Of a stretch of 64,000 nucleotides of DNA, positions 25,501 to 36,950 are shown one piece after another; position 1 is the first letter of the stretch, and the number at the start of each line of letters is the position of its first letter. The stretch comes from Macrobrachium rosenbergii (taxonomy: Eukaryota; Arthropoda; Malacostraca; Decapoda; Palaemonidae): positions 14,178,508 to 14,242,507 of the forward strand of contig NC_089766.1 of NCBI RefSeq assembly GCF_040412425.1, written 5' to 3'. A program made the translations under genes and the position numbers. The notes beneath the pieces are model-generated. The model was not told the origin of the DNA and made no database searches. It worked only from the letters and a program-made list of their open reading frames with translations.

Positions 25501-25900
25501 GCGGACGAAGATATTGCCAATCCTGACGTCACACCACCCAAACTTTTATGACACGCTTCAGACGTTAAATACAGGCTGTAACTGGAGATTATTTTACCAG
25601 TTGAGGGAATAAGGTGGTCGATAATAAGAGTTTTAGGCTTAACGATGACAATGAAGACAGCTGTGTAGTAATAGTAACAATAATATTACTCTACATTAAT
25701 ATTAGTGATAACTAAAAAATATTTTTGGAATTGCTGACACGGTTCTGATAACTTCATACCCCAATCAATACTGTATTATTCATCCCATGGTTCAGTGCAC
25801 TAACTTTACATTTTAAAAATATGAAAAATAAATTGAAAGCAATCCGTTACTGGCTCCCACTGGATAGTACAGTACAAAATTTTCGATCTTTTGTTCTTAT

Positions 25901-25903
<3 letters not shown>
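25501..25903. other. Unassigned spacer
   Basis: No gene or repeat recognised. Confidence 0.5.

Positions 25904-25961
<58 letters not shown>
25904..25961. repeat. (GA)n microsatellite
   Basis: Pure GA array of about 58 bp. Confidence 0.95.
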
Positions 25962-25963
<2 letters not shown>

Positions 25964-26087
25964 CCAGTGACCACGATGGCATCAGAACTTTCGCACCCCA
26001 ACTAATTCCTATTGTATTTTCCCAGTGTCTTCGGTCTGCTTTATGAAAATTAGAAGCTATTCAGTTTCAAAGTCCGGAGAAGAATAA

Positions 26088-26500
26088 TAACAAATAGAAA
26101 ATGTGCCAAAGTTTCTTCGGTGCAATCGAGTTTTCTGTACAGCCGATAAAGCGCATATCAAGGCCACCGAAAACAGCTCTATCTTTCGGTGGTCTCGGTA
26201 TAATGTTGTATGAGACGCGGCCCATGAAGTTTTAACCAAGGCACGGTGGTGGCCTATCCTATATCGTTGCCAGAAGCACGATTATGGTTAACTTTAACCT
26301 TAAATAAAATAAAAACTACTGAGGCTAGAGGGCTGCAATTTGGTATGTTTGATGATTGGGGTTGGATGATCAACATACAAATTTGAAGCCCTCTAGCCTC
26401 AGTAGTTTTTAAGATCTGAGGGCGGACAGAAAAAGTGCGGACAGAATAAAGTGCGGACGGACAGACAAAGCCTTCACAATAGTTTTCTTTTACAGAAAAC
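26088..26500 (+). mobile_element. Hairpin-bearing dispersed element, copy 3
   Basis: Same family as 14,567-14,980 and the fullest copy. Arms near 26,312-26,350 (CTAGAGGGCTGCAATTTGGT) and 26,373-26,410 (AATTTGAAGCCCTCTAGCCT). The AAAGTGCGGACAGA segment is duplicated near 26,431-26,460. Ends TTTTACAGAAAAC. Confidence 0.75.
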
Positions 26501-26817
26501 ATACAACTCCGCATAAGAATGTGGAATAACGATATTGATACAATAAACATAAGCTCTTTAACACAACAATAAGAACAATATAACTATAAAAAAATCCAAA
26601 TGCTTTAATAACTCAATTATTGCACCACGTCGAGACACTCACATCGAAAACACGCACAAACATTCTAAGGAATCAACAAAATCAATTACCCCACATTTCT
26701 CAATTCAAACACTTCCATTAAGAGACAGATTTTACAGAGAAAGAAATGCTCCGCGTGTTAATGGCTGGGAATCATCGGATGGGGGTGCAAGACGACTGGA
26801 TGTGACAGGAGGTTCAA

Positions 26818-26819
<2 letters not shown>

Positions 26820-26874
<55 letters not shown>
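26820..26874. repeat. (GA)n microsatellite
   Basis: Pure GA array of about 55 bp. Confidence 0.95.
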
Positions 26875-26877
<3 letters not shown>

Positions 26878-28160
26878 CTACTCAAAACCTAGAACATCCG
26901 GTCGCTATTCGAATAGATTATGTGCTGTTATGCATTATTATTAATGTATAATTTGTAATGCAGTCATGAATGGACTCTTATGAAGCCGTATTTATTTGCT
27001 AATTAATAAAATTAAAGATTTTTCCATATGTGGCAACTGTAAACACCTACCAGTCCGCTAACATGAACATAAATGTTGATCAGTCTGCAATTTTGACGAT
27101 CCATGAGCACTTTATTTTCCGGGTGTAGATTAATGCTCAAACAAATCGATATTGGCATATTATAACCACTTTATAATATTTTTATAACATTTTTCTTATC
27201 ATCGTTTGTCTCGCTCATAAAAAGCATAAAAAAAATCCATCCCCAACTCTCGTAAAAAATAATCCATCCCTAACAACTCTCGTTCTTTAAAACAAAAATC
27301 GTAGTTGTGACCGATAATGGGTCCTCAAATTTAAGATATTGAGTTTTGCAATAATCAATAAATTCGAAGTAGAGCGAAAAAATGACAAATTTAGCGCCGA
27401 CCTCGTTGCGTCGCCTTCGATATTTTCACAATACTCCTTGGTCCCTGAGATGCCAGGGAGGAAGAGTGGGGTGTAGGCTGGGGGGGCGTGGGGCGGCCAG
27501 CCTCTCCGTGATCCGTGCGCCATGGATAATGGGGAAGGAAAGGGTGGGTACCACTCTGCGATCCTTGCGCCAAGGACGGCGGCGGCAGGGGTACCAACTG
27601 TGAGGACCACTTCAACACCGCAGCGATGGATAATCGATATTTTTAATTGGGGTCTTCACAGTATAAGATATTCACGACTCTTTCCATTGACTTATAAAGA
27701 GAACGGTGGAAAGGCGTAAAATATGTCAAAGGTAGCACTGATAACTGTAGTTCCTCTAGCGTTCAATCTAAAACCTCAAGGAAGCTGCCATATGCTTTAC
27801 AAAGAAACTAGTGCCTGTGGACAGACAGTAAGGAGCTCATTGTCGAGTTGTGGTTCCTCTGACATGATAAAATAATACTGGCCATAAATGTCGAATGGCT
27901 CTTTTCCTTGAGGTCAGCCACAAGAGCATTACTTACTTATGTGGGATGCAGGCAAATAAAACAACATCTGTGCAGCTGTGTGTGGTAAGGGAGGCACTAA
28001 ATGTTACAAAAATTCACGAGAAAGAAGAGGCAGTTAAAAAAAATCCGTATCTCAAAATCTGCTATATTCCCTTCTCTTAGTTGAAAATGGAAACAGTCTT
28101 AGGACTGAATTTTGCTCGATTACACATAAAAGATTTCTGCCTTGGTGAAAGGCATATATT
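26875..28160. other. Unassigned spacer with a GC-rich patch
   Basis: No arrays over 1.2 kb. At 27,380-27,610 the sequence is GC-rich with two related copies of GATCCGTGCGCCATGGA near 27,511 and 27,558. Frames on both strands are open there for 70-107 codons but Pro/Arg/Ser rich and unrecognised. Confidence 0.4.
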
Positions 28161-28164
28161 ACTG

Positions 28165-28380
28165 GACAATTATTATTATTATATTACTTCAGTAGATGAA
28201 ACCTATTCACACATGGAACAAGCACACCAAAGGGGCCACTAACTTGAAATTCAAGATCCAAAGAATGTTGACTTCAACCTCCCACCACAGCAGTGACTGA
28301 TCATGATACAGAGCCAATGATTTTTCACCGCCCTGGGGGAGACGCGAACCTGTGACATCTGAGTCGCATGCCACCACACT
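28165..28380 (-). mobile_element. AAT-tailed SINE with tRNA-like head, minus copy
   Basis: A short ATT tail at the left is followed by the complement of the family body (ACATGGAACAAGCACACC, ACTTGAAATTCAAGATCC). Beyond about 28,272 the minus strand reads GTGGTGGCATGCGACTCAGA then CACAGGTTCGCGTCTCC, resembling pol III A and B boxes. It is the only family copy here with such a head, so it may be full-length or a chimera. Confidence 0.5.
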
Positions 28381-28500
28381 AAACACAAACCAGCAGACAA
28401 GCCATTAGCTGAGGAATTCACATGAGTAAAAGTAAATACACACTAACCACAAACCCGCAGATAAGCCATTAGCTGAGGAATCCACATGAGTAAAATTAAA
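28381..28500. repeat. 64-bp tandem duplication
   Basis: Two copies of a segment containing AAGCCATTAGCTGAGGAATT and CACATGAGTAAAA, offset by 64 bp. Confidence 0.8.
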
Positions 28501-28962
28501 TAATTTTGAAAAGTGGTCAAAACTCCTTATCTTAAACCAACATGGCATCTTTTCCTCGGCTTGATAATACACAGCGCTGCAAAGTGGATTGAAAAACTCC
28601 TGTCTGCGAAATCTACAATTCAGCGTAGAACGAACAGATTTGGAAATGAGATATACAACTCTGATCCCTTAACCCAGTATCCAGTTCTCCTCGGTCAAAA
28701 ACGAACATTTACCAAAATGAATGAGGGATTCTGAAAAATAAGCTTTGGCTTTGCTCTCTAATCTCCAGCCATTTGTACTCGTATATTTGGTTTGTACGGT
28801 GTTCTGTCATTGTGTTTACAAACCTACAAAATATACTAAATGAGTGTGCAATATGAAAGGACAGCGGGATATATATATATCACATTACCACAGATGAAAA
28901 ATAAGAGACAATGGCTTGGAAATACAGTCGAAACCAGTCAGGACCTAGCAAAAGAGATTGTA

Positions 28963-28966
<4 letters not shown>

Positions 28967-29031
<65 letters not shown>

Positions 29032-29054
29032 GTATATATATATATATACATACA

Positions 29055-29081
<27 letters not shown>
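28967..29081. repeat. (AT)n microsatellite with interruptions
   Basis: AT array with ACATATGT and ACATACAAT interruptions towards its right end. Confidence 0.9.
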
Positions 29082-29088
<7 letters not shown>

Positions 29089-29099
29089 ATGTAAACATA

Positions 29100-29749
29100 T
29101 ATCTTGAATAAAGGCTACATAAGTAAATAATATATTTTACTATTCCATTGCACACAAAGTACCACATACTGTACTATTTCTTCGGCGCTTAAATTCCTTA
29201 ACTGACGAAAAAAGTGCCGTTTGATAAAATACCGTTCTTTTAATAACTTATATGGGGAGCGAGTTATAATTTATTTACATCCTATACCATTTCACCAAAA
29301 GCAATGAGGTGCTTATTCATATTCAGACACTTATATAAATTCCTGTTAAAACACTCAATGAACCTTGAGTAATACGCCCCTTTCAGCTTCCATACAAAGA
29401 CCTTTCCACGTTTAACAAAAGACACACTTATCTTTTCAGTTAAATACAGTGAATTCTTTATAGTCCCCCGCCTATATGAAGAGTTATGTAACTCGTTTTC
29501 TATAATGCAATGGAGGATGTAATTCCCATTTTCTATTCAGGTTTCCAGTTCATACACATATACAATGTGGCTATTGCCATAATCACGCACACAAGAGTGT
29601 GAACCCATACCTGATGTGGCTATTCAAATTATTTTATTCAGGCAATTGGATTTATTTATGGATAATGAGCCTTCACAAAAGTCAGATTAGGAAAAACCAA
29701 GGTGGCATATAAATTTTCGCTTTTCAGTACGACGAGGCCTCTTTCGGAA

Positions 29750-29753
<4 letters not shown>
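29100..29753. other. Unassigned AT-rich spacer
   Basis: No gene or repeat recognised. Confidence 0.5.

Positions 29754-29805
<52 letters not shown>
29754..29805. repeat. (GA)n microsatellite
   Basis: Pure GA array of about 52 bp. Confidence 0.95.
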
Positions 29806-29809
<4 letters not shown>

Positions 29810-30036
29810 GGCCAGGCCAGTGCTGAATATTACTCATTCAGCACACGCTCTTCTGTCATCTCTCAAAATGCTACAGTACTCCGGCCTATATTAGCTGTGG
29901 AAGCACAATATCCCGACAGGGAGATAAGCTCCTTGTTCGTGCCCCTAATACCAATAAATTTAGTGGATGAATACTGTTCAGTGTGTAATACAAATATGTA
30001 AGTGCAATTGCTCCTTTCATTCACGCACAAACATTT

Positions 30037-30040
<4 letters not shown>

Positions 30041-30119
<79 letters not shown>

Positions 30120-30342
30120 ACCTCGGAAGTAATACAGAATGAGAATCAAAATTGATAAGTGGTAGTCACTGCAGTCAGAGGTAGTTGCTGTCTGTTATTC
30201 GAATCCACCAGATGACTACCACTTTATCAGTTATAACTTTCCTCCGGTATTAGTTCCCGAGGTAGAGCGAACTGGATACTAAACATGTGTAGCTCAATGT
30301 TTGTGAATATAAAAAAATGTCACGGTGATTTGATAAAATATT

Positions 30343-30421
<79 letters not shown>
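30041..30421. mobile_element. AT-array-bounded foldback element
   Basis: AT arrays 30,041-30,117 and 30,346-30,421 bracket an imperfect palindrome: the left arm from CTACCTCGGAAGTAATAC (about 30,119) pairs with the right arm ending GTATTAGTTCCCGAGGTAG (about 30,265), and AAGTGGTAGTCA pairs with TGACTACCACTT. TTATTCGAATCCACC resembles a pol III B box. The GTAGCTCAATGTTTGTG end matches the AT-array flanks at 39,207 and 47,990. Confidence 0.6.
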
Positions 30422-30424
<3 letters not shown>

Positions 30425-30480
30425 TGTCTTTTATCGTTACAATCTCAACGCATGATTTTTCATGAGTAATAACGTAAGAC

Positions 30481-30596
30481 AATAATAATAAAATAATAAT
30501 AATAATAATAACAACAGCGTCAAAAGTAATAGCTAGTACACATAACAGTGGCAGCTGTAACATAAGACTGCTGCGAGATAACTAAAAAAACTAGCC

Positions 30597-30629
<33 letters not shown>

Positions 30630-30655
30630 TAATAATAATAATAATAATAATAATA
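30481..30655. repeat. (AAT)n arrays
   Basis: Short AAT array at 30,481-30,510 and a longer one at 30,598-30,654, both with an AAAT slip. Confidence 0.9.
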
Positions 30656-30980
30656 TAAGAGCAACAACAAAAACAACAACGTCCAGTAAAAATGAAACAT
30701 TTCAGCACCGGTAACGACTTTAGTCTCCCGGGAGGTAATCCCATAGAATCAATCTAATGATTCTAATGTGATGGAATCTACATAGCCTATCAGCATCCGG
30801 AGTCACGTTCCATCCCATTGTTCTCGTTTTCTTTGAAATTCATCGGTGTTTAGAAAACGGGAGTGCTTAACTGGTGATGCTTGAATGTTACGAGATGTTA
30901 AGAGATACATTTTATATTTAATTGCTACGGCTTTAGACAACCCACAATGAATAATGTGACTTCCTTCAAAGAACTCTCAT

Positions 30981-31258
30981 AAACGGTTTGCGAGTCGGTA
31001 GAGCTGTGGACTAGCACTCGCTAGGCCCGAGTTCGAGTCTCCGGCCGGCTGATGAAGTGTTAGAGGAATTTATTCCTGGTGATAGAAATTCATTTCTCGC
31101 TATAATGTGGTTCGGATTCCACAGTAAGCTGTAGGTCCCGTTGCTAAGTAACCAATTGGTTCTTAGCCACGTAAAACAAATCTAATCCTTCGGGCCAGCC
31201 CTAGGAGAGCTGTTAATCAGCTCAGTGGTCTGGTTAAACTAAGGTCTGCTTAACTTTG
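30981..31258 (+). mobile_element. tRNA-derived SINE (family B), full-length-like copy
   Basis: The head contains GTCGGTAGAGCTGTGGACTA (D-arm/A-box-like, about 30,995) and GAGTTCGAGTC (B box, 31,029-31,039) at tRNA spacing. The body includes GTAGGTCCCGTTGCTAAGTA and CCAGCCCTAGGAGAGCTG. The end is GGTTAAACTAAGGTCTGCTT. It shares body and tail with 32,720-33,004; a fragment lies inverted at 37,087-37,170. Confidence 0.8.
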
Positions 31259-31268
31259 GACCGTTCGG

Positions 31269-31530
31269 TACTACTTTGTCTTGTTATCTGCGCGTCACCT
31301 ACTCACTCCGAGGTGCTAGTACTAACGCCGTAAGGTAAATGTAAAGTAGACGGCCGCACGAAGATCTCGTTTATTAATATAAAATTTATCGACCACACAA
31401 CATAGAAATGGTTGTATATAATATTTTGATCCCCGAGGGGCTAGTACTAAAACGGCGTCCCAAGGAGCTTCCGCCATGTTTAGTACTAGCACCTCGGAGT
31501 AGGTGACGCGTACATAACAAACCAAAGTAG

Positions 31531-31532
<2 letters not shown>
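31269..31532. mobile_element. Palindromic (foldback) MITE-like element
   Basis: A 264-bp segment whose first ~60 bp (TACTACTTTGTCTTGTTA through CTCCGAGGTGCTAGTACTAA) are inverted at its right end (TTAGTACTAGCACCTCGGAG through CAAAGTAGTA). A third copy of the GGGGCTAGTACTAA word lies internally near 31,437. Immediately left is the end of SINE B; immediately right is an AT array. Confidence 0.7.
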
Positions 31533-31606
<74 letters not shown>

Positions 31607-31616
31607 TGTATATATA
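31533..31616. repeat. (AT)n microsatellite
   Basis: AT array ending with an ATACTGTATATA interruption. Confidence 0.95.
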
Positions 31617-31971
31617 AATCAAAGTTGTACAAGGAGGCGGGGGCAATTACAAATAACTAGCATAAGAGAGTTAGGTCTATCAAATTGTGGTTAATCCTCG
31701 AGAATACAGTTCTTTCCCCCAAAAGACCACTAATAAAAAAACTAAAAGTGCGTTTTCCTTGGGGTCTATAACCTTCCTTCCTCTCAATCTCTAGGCACCC
31801 GGATTTTTGTGTCTCCCATATTGTCCATGACTTCAAGACTGGGCTCGATAAGAGCATAAAACTATTAATAGCTATTTTCTCTACTACAAAAGAATGATTT
31901 AGAATTTTAGATTATACACTACGTGTGACGTTTCCTCAAGATGCCATGATTGCCTATATATCCCATCGAAA
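31617..31971. other. Unassigned spacer
   Basis: No gene or repeat recognised. If the minus exon at 31,972 is real, this would be its 3' untranslated side. The nearest minus-strand AATAAA I see is at about 31,370. Confidence 0.4.
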
Positions 31972-32216
31972 TTACACTGTAATGTCAATTTCCACAAAAT
32001 ACATTTGATACTTAAAAGCCAGACAAACGAATCTCCACTCCACGAACACAACCTCTTCTTTCTTTGGAAAACACAGATCCATATTTGTCATATTTGGGAA
32101 CTCGAAACGCTTAATTTCATCCGTAACACAAGCACCGCCAAACCCATTCCAAACATAAACGGCTGCGTGGCCACGTGGAGCCGGGCAGAGAGTTTTTCGG
32201 GTGTCATCAACACCAG
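31972..32216 (-). CDS. Candidate terminal exon, unknown product
   Basis: The minus strand has a good splice acceptor, TTTTGTCCTTTGCAG ending at 32,217, followed by 81 complete codons to a TAA at 31,972. The intron phase would be 1 (exon begins CT GGT GTT). The translation is non-repetitive, with WNGFGG, LCPAP and FVEWRF segments and five cysteines or so, composition typical of a folded protein rather than of AT-rich noise. I do not recognise a family. No upstream exon was identified, and the plus strand is also open for 122 codons here (32,005-32,373), which weakens the case. It could equally be a fragment of an unrecognised transposon. Confidence 0.25.
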
Positions 32217-32425
32217 CTGCAAAGGACAAAATTACCGGACGTCCAGTTCAGTGCGGATTCACAGAAATTGTGTGAGAGCGAATGAAGCAGCTTCTCTTCA
32301 TTATGAAGGACGCCTCTCTTTATTTTGGAGACACATGTCTCACAGAAGCCTTCAGTCTATTTTCAGTCAATAATGAAAATTGTTATGACGGCCCCTGCTT
32401 GAGAAAAAAAATATATAGGAATAAA

Positions 32426-32428
<3 letters not shown>

Positions 32429-32476
<48 letters not shown>

Positions 32477-32640
32477 CCAGAAAATGAACCCTATTCACAT
32501 GGAACAAGCCCACAAGGGCCACTGAGTTGAAATTCAAGCTTCCAAAGAATATGGTGTTCATTAGGAAGAGAAGGTAACCGGAAATACAGAAAGAAGAGAT
32601 CTCAGTATAAAAAAAAATTAATTAATAAATAGATAAAAAT
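32429..32640 (-). mobile_element. AAT-tailed SINE-like element, minus copy
   Basis: (ATT)n at 32,429-32,476, then ACATGGAACAAGCCCACAAG, TTCAAGCTTCCAAAGAATAT and AGAAAGAAGAGATCTCAGTA, complementary to the 8,190-8,481 element. Confidence 0.8.
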
Positions 32641-32719
32641 ACGTTAAAATGCAAGGAGAATAGCATTATTAGGGTAATAATGCATGGCATCTTCACTTGA
32701 ACTTTTGAACATGGAACAG

Positions 32720-33004
32720 TTCTTCGCTGGGCCAGCTGGGTTCCGTTTTCAGCTACCACTCTGATGGTCGCGTGTTCGAATTCCGAGCGGCCAGTGAAGA
32801 ACAAGAAGAAATTTGTTTCTGTATAAAGAAATTCATTAATCGCTAATAATGTGGTTAAATTCCACAAGAAGCTGTAGGTCCCGTTGCTAGGTAACCAATT
32901 GGTTCTTAGCCACGTAAAATAAGTCTTAAACTTTTGGGCCAGCCCTAGGAGAGCTGTTAATCAGCTCAGTGGTCTGGTTAAACTAAGATATACTTAACTT
33001 TTTT
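32720..33004 (+). mobile_element. tRNA-derived SINE (family B), second copy
   Basis: Head with GCGTGTTCGAATTCCGAG (B box, about 32,770) and the same body and tail as 30,981-31,258 (CTGTAGGTCCCGTTGCTAGG; CCCTAGGAGAGCTGTTAATC; GGTTAAACTAAGATATACTT). Confidence 0.8.
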
Positions 33005-33354
33005 CCAACTGCACGACAAGTAACCGCTCCACCAGAAGAATGAACACCGCTGGACCTTATAATACATCTTACTACTCAAATTTCTCTGGGGCTTGCTATC
33101 AATAACTACATAACTTGTTAAACTGGCCCCATACGAAGACTGCCTCTTGCTCCTCGGCCAGTCCTTACCTTCTCGAGTTTAACAAACACCAGAAAATAGA
33201 GCATGACCAAGATTCAAGAATTTGATCGGTTCTTCGTACCATCCACATCATCTTTTAATCAATCTCTGCTCAGCACAGTTGTCTGTCAGTCCCAAGGAAA
33301 ATGGGTCAGTGTACATTGTCTTCATGCTGTGATCGAATTTGATTTGGAATTTGT

Positions 33355-33356
<2 letters not shown>
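33005..33356. other. Unassigned spacer
   Basis: No gene or repeat recognised. Confidence 0.5.
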
Positions 33357-33414
<58 letters not shown>

Positions 33415-33452
33415 TAAAAAATAAAAATAATATTAATAATAATAACAATAAT

Positions 33453-33517
<65 letters not shown>
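33357..33517. repeat. (AAT)n microsatellite, compound
   Basis: Two AAT arrays with an AAATAAAAATAATATT-type middle. It accounts for the N- and I-run frames. Confidence 0.95.
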
Positions 33518-33521
<4 letters not shown>

Positions 33522-33689
33522 GACTATGAGGAACAATCACGTTTCTTTCTTGTATGTAGATCTTGGTAAATTATTGAAAATACACATTAAATTCTTAAGC
33601 TTTACGAAGACTGAAAATCTCGAGGGCGTTTTCATCAAAATACAAAGATTTATAAACAAAGAGGGTCTTAATTTATCCTATCTCTATAA

Positions 33690-33960
33690 TAATAAAGTCC
33701 AAGAGGATCTGGTCTTGGTCCTCCCCCGGGTGGCAGTAGTGGAGACATGACACAGCCACCCACCCCCTGCAAACCTGTTTGTTCGCCCCGGGTAGGGGCG
33801 GGGTAGGTAAGGGAACGAGAGGTTGGGGAGACATCCACCCTCCTCCTGCAAACCTGTTTGTCCGCCCAGGGTGGGGGCGGGGTAAGTAAGGGATCGGGAG
33901 GGTAGGGGAGACAGCAGCCCCGGGTTCCAGCGCGCGTAGCGCGTGCCAACAAGCTCGTAT
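33690..33960 (-). mobile_element. GC-rich dispersed element, copy 2 with internal duplication
   Basis: Inverted relative to 18,835-19,000. The ~108-bp core (TGCAAACCTGTTTGTCCGCC through GGGGCGGGGTAAGTAAGGGA) occurs twice in tandem. The end GGGTTCCAGCGCGCGTAGCG corresponds to the start of copy 1. Confidence 0.7.
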
Positions 33961-34345
33961 GATAATAATGCACAAGGATTGACCAAGGCATAGATAAGGT
34001 ATTACTGAGGTTACCGTACTCATTATTAAACTTTTGTGAGATCACAAGGACAGCTGACCGCAATCATTTCAGAAGCGAAATGCTGATCGAGAAAAAATCA
34101 CAGGATAAATACAGAGTTGGTCCTCCAGAGTGGTAAAGTTTTAATTATACGATCGTTCTAATGAGCGAAGTTGACAAATTAAAGTTGTTAAACATGAGAA
34201 GTGTTTCTTGTAATGATGCCACAATTTCGACAAATCTTTCTCGCTAAAATCTGGCATTCTGAAAAGAGAGTAAAATGGGCTAAATTTTTCTCTGTGAAAC
34301 CGGATGTACCAATTCGTTAATTTTTCAAAGTTTTCCTTATATTAT

Positions 34346-34352
<7 letters not shown>
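33961..34352. other. Unassigned AT-rich spacer
   Basis: No gene or repeat recognised. Confidence 0.5.
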
Positions 34353-34389
<37 letters not shown>

Positions 34390-34517
34390 CTTCAACGTAT
34401 CTTTGGCTCTCTGATAACTGTTCCCATAGACTGCTTTCTAAATATGTTCTCTCTTTCTCTCTCTCTCTCAGTCTGAACTCTATCGTATTACTCATCCATT
34501 AGCAATTGTTGTTCTAA

Positions 34518-34579
<62 letters not shown>

Positions 34580-34707
34580 TCAACGTATATTTCGCTCTCT
34601 GATAACTGTTCCCATAGGTTGCTTTCTAAATATGTTCTCTTTTTTTCTCTCTCTCTCAGTCTGAACTCTATCGTATTACTCATCCATTAGCAATTGTTGT
34701 TCTAATA

Positions 34708-34773
<66 letters not shown>

Positions 34774-35063
34774 TCAACGTATATTTCGCTCTCTGATAAC
34801 TGTTCCCATAGATTGCTTTCTAAATATGTACTCTCTTTCTCTCTCTCTCAGTCTAAACTCTATCGCACTACTCTGATCATTCATTAGCAATTGTTGCTCT
34901 AATATCCTCTCTCTCTCTCTCTCTCTCCTTCGACGTATGTTTGCTTCTCTGATAACTATTCCCATAGATCGCTTTCTAAATATGTTCTCTCTCTCTCTCT
35001 CTCTCTCTCTGTCTAAACTCTATCATACTACTCTGATAATTCATTAGCAATTGTTGTTCTAAT

Positions 35064-35139
<76 letters not shown>

Positions 35140-35298
35140 GTCAACGTATGTTTGCTTCTCTGGTAACTATTCCCATAGATTGCTTTCTAAATATGTTCCT
35201 ACTTCTCTCTCTCTCTCCCGGTCTAAGTTCTATCATACTACTCTGATCATTCATGGGCAATTGTTCTAGTATTCTCTCTCTCTCTCTCTCTCTCTCTA
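34353..35298. repeat. CT higher-order array, five to six units
   Basis: Units beginning near 34,390, 34,578, 34,772, 34,928 and 35,139 each contain TTCAACGTAT, CTCTGATAACTGTTCCCATA, GCTTTCTAAATATGTTC, a short CT run, CTAAACTCTATC and AGCAATTGTTGTTCTAATAT, followed by a long CT array. Period 156-211 bp, varying mainly with CT length. Confidence 0.9.
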
Positions 35299-36004
35299 TT
35301 CATAAATTACGCAGACCAGACGCTTCCTCCAACTTTCTCAAGGGAAGTTCTTATCTTTGTAATGTCTTCAGAGATACCATCCACTGAAAAACTCCCAAAC
35401 AATTAAGAAGGAGGGGAAAAAGATATGAGCTGAACACGGAAGGGAATCTAATGAAAACATTATATTCTGAACTGAAGATACTTTTAAAAGTCACCTCCGT
35501 GAAGTCGCGTTCAACAGGGAAGAAATTTTAAATGTCATAATACTTTGCCTTTTTCATGTCATAATTCTCATCCCTGTTCACCTCTGATGTCACTGTCATT
35601 GAAGGGAAACTTCAGTGATGTCATCATGTGTGACGTATGTGATGTTGTAATTCTTGACCTTTTCCGCCAATGATGTCATAGTTAATTTAGACTACATTTA
35701 AGTGACATCAAATCATACATCATTTCGGGTTGAATTTTCACTGTAAAGTAACTCAACGATTTATGCATTACGTACTAATTTATTTATTCATGTTTTATTT
35801 ATTGATTTCGATGTCATCCTCTGGTATAATTCTACAAAACATTAAAGGAAGTTTCTGGGAAGTCTTACTTCCAAATCATAATTGAAATAATGTCAAAATA
35901 ATTATTAGAAGTCGGCACAATAACATCTCATACGAAAGCAATGTTACCTGTACTTTCGTAATGTTGGTCTTTATATATTTCATCATTATTTTTCATTGTT
36001 GCCA

Positions 36005-36007
<3 letters not shown>
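35299..36007. other. Unassigned spacer
   Basis: The word GATGTCAT recurs several times at 35,585-35,815. No gene recognised. Confidence 0.45.

Positions 36008-36079
<72 letters not shown>
36008..36079. repeat. (GA)n microsatellite
   Basis: Pure GA array of about 72 bp, with a short satellite GA run near 36,155. Confidence 0.95.
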
Positions 36080-36082
<3 letters not shown>

Positions 36083-36406
36083 AATAACTGCTTCAATCGT
36101 TGCCGGCGTAAATTGTCTAGTTTATAAAAGGTTTTAATAAATTTCTAGTTCATGAGAGAGAGAGAGAAAAAATGAATTATAGCCATTTTCTCTTTTTATC
36201 GGCTGCCTGATTCTCAAAATCATAAGAGCGATAGTGAGAGACAGAGACGGAAAATAAGTAGGAACCATCAATTCTCTCTCTACATCCGCAGAACAAAAAC
36301 CACCCCATCAATTCCTACTTCTCTTCTACCCTTGATTCCAAAAGTTCTAAATTCCCTACATAAATCTCAAACTGAGATTTAGAAAGTTCGTCACATCGGA
36401 ACGACA

Positions 36407-36630
<224 letters not shown>

Positions 36631-36950
36631 TACATGTGATTATGTTTGTGTTGGTTTGTGCGTGTGTGTGTTTGTTTGTATCGAACAACTGTTTAGTTAA
36701 GATGGTAATTGATAAAAGACAACAAGCATTAGTTAATGGTATGTTAACAACACGTTTATGTTCGGAAAAATAAGACCAATCGCCTCTTTTTTGTATACCC
36801 GTATAGCCCACTTCTTATTTCCTCCCTCTTCATACACTGTATATAATATATACAAGCCTCTGTGTACTTTTTCTTTAGTTTGCTTCTGAGAACAGTCTAA
36901 ATCTCGCATATAATTTTGAAATTTATTTCATTTCTCAACATCCCATAGAA

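Noticed and set aside
27287..27720. GC-rich overlapping frames on both strands
   Set aside because: Composition (Pro/Arg/Ser) follows GC content; no family or splice evidence.
30990..31045. Possible functional tRNA gene
   Set aside because: D- and T-arm-like parts only; followed by a SINE body shared with another locus.
32005..32373. 122-codon plus frame
   Set aside because: Overlaps the better-supported minus exon candidate, lacks splice signals, and its translation has no recognisable feature.
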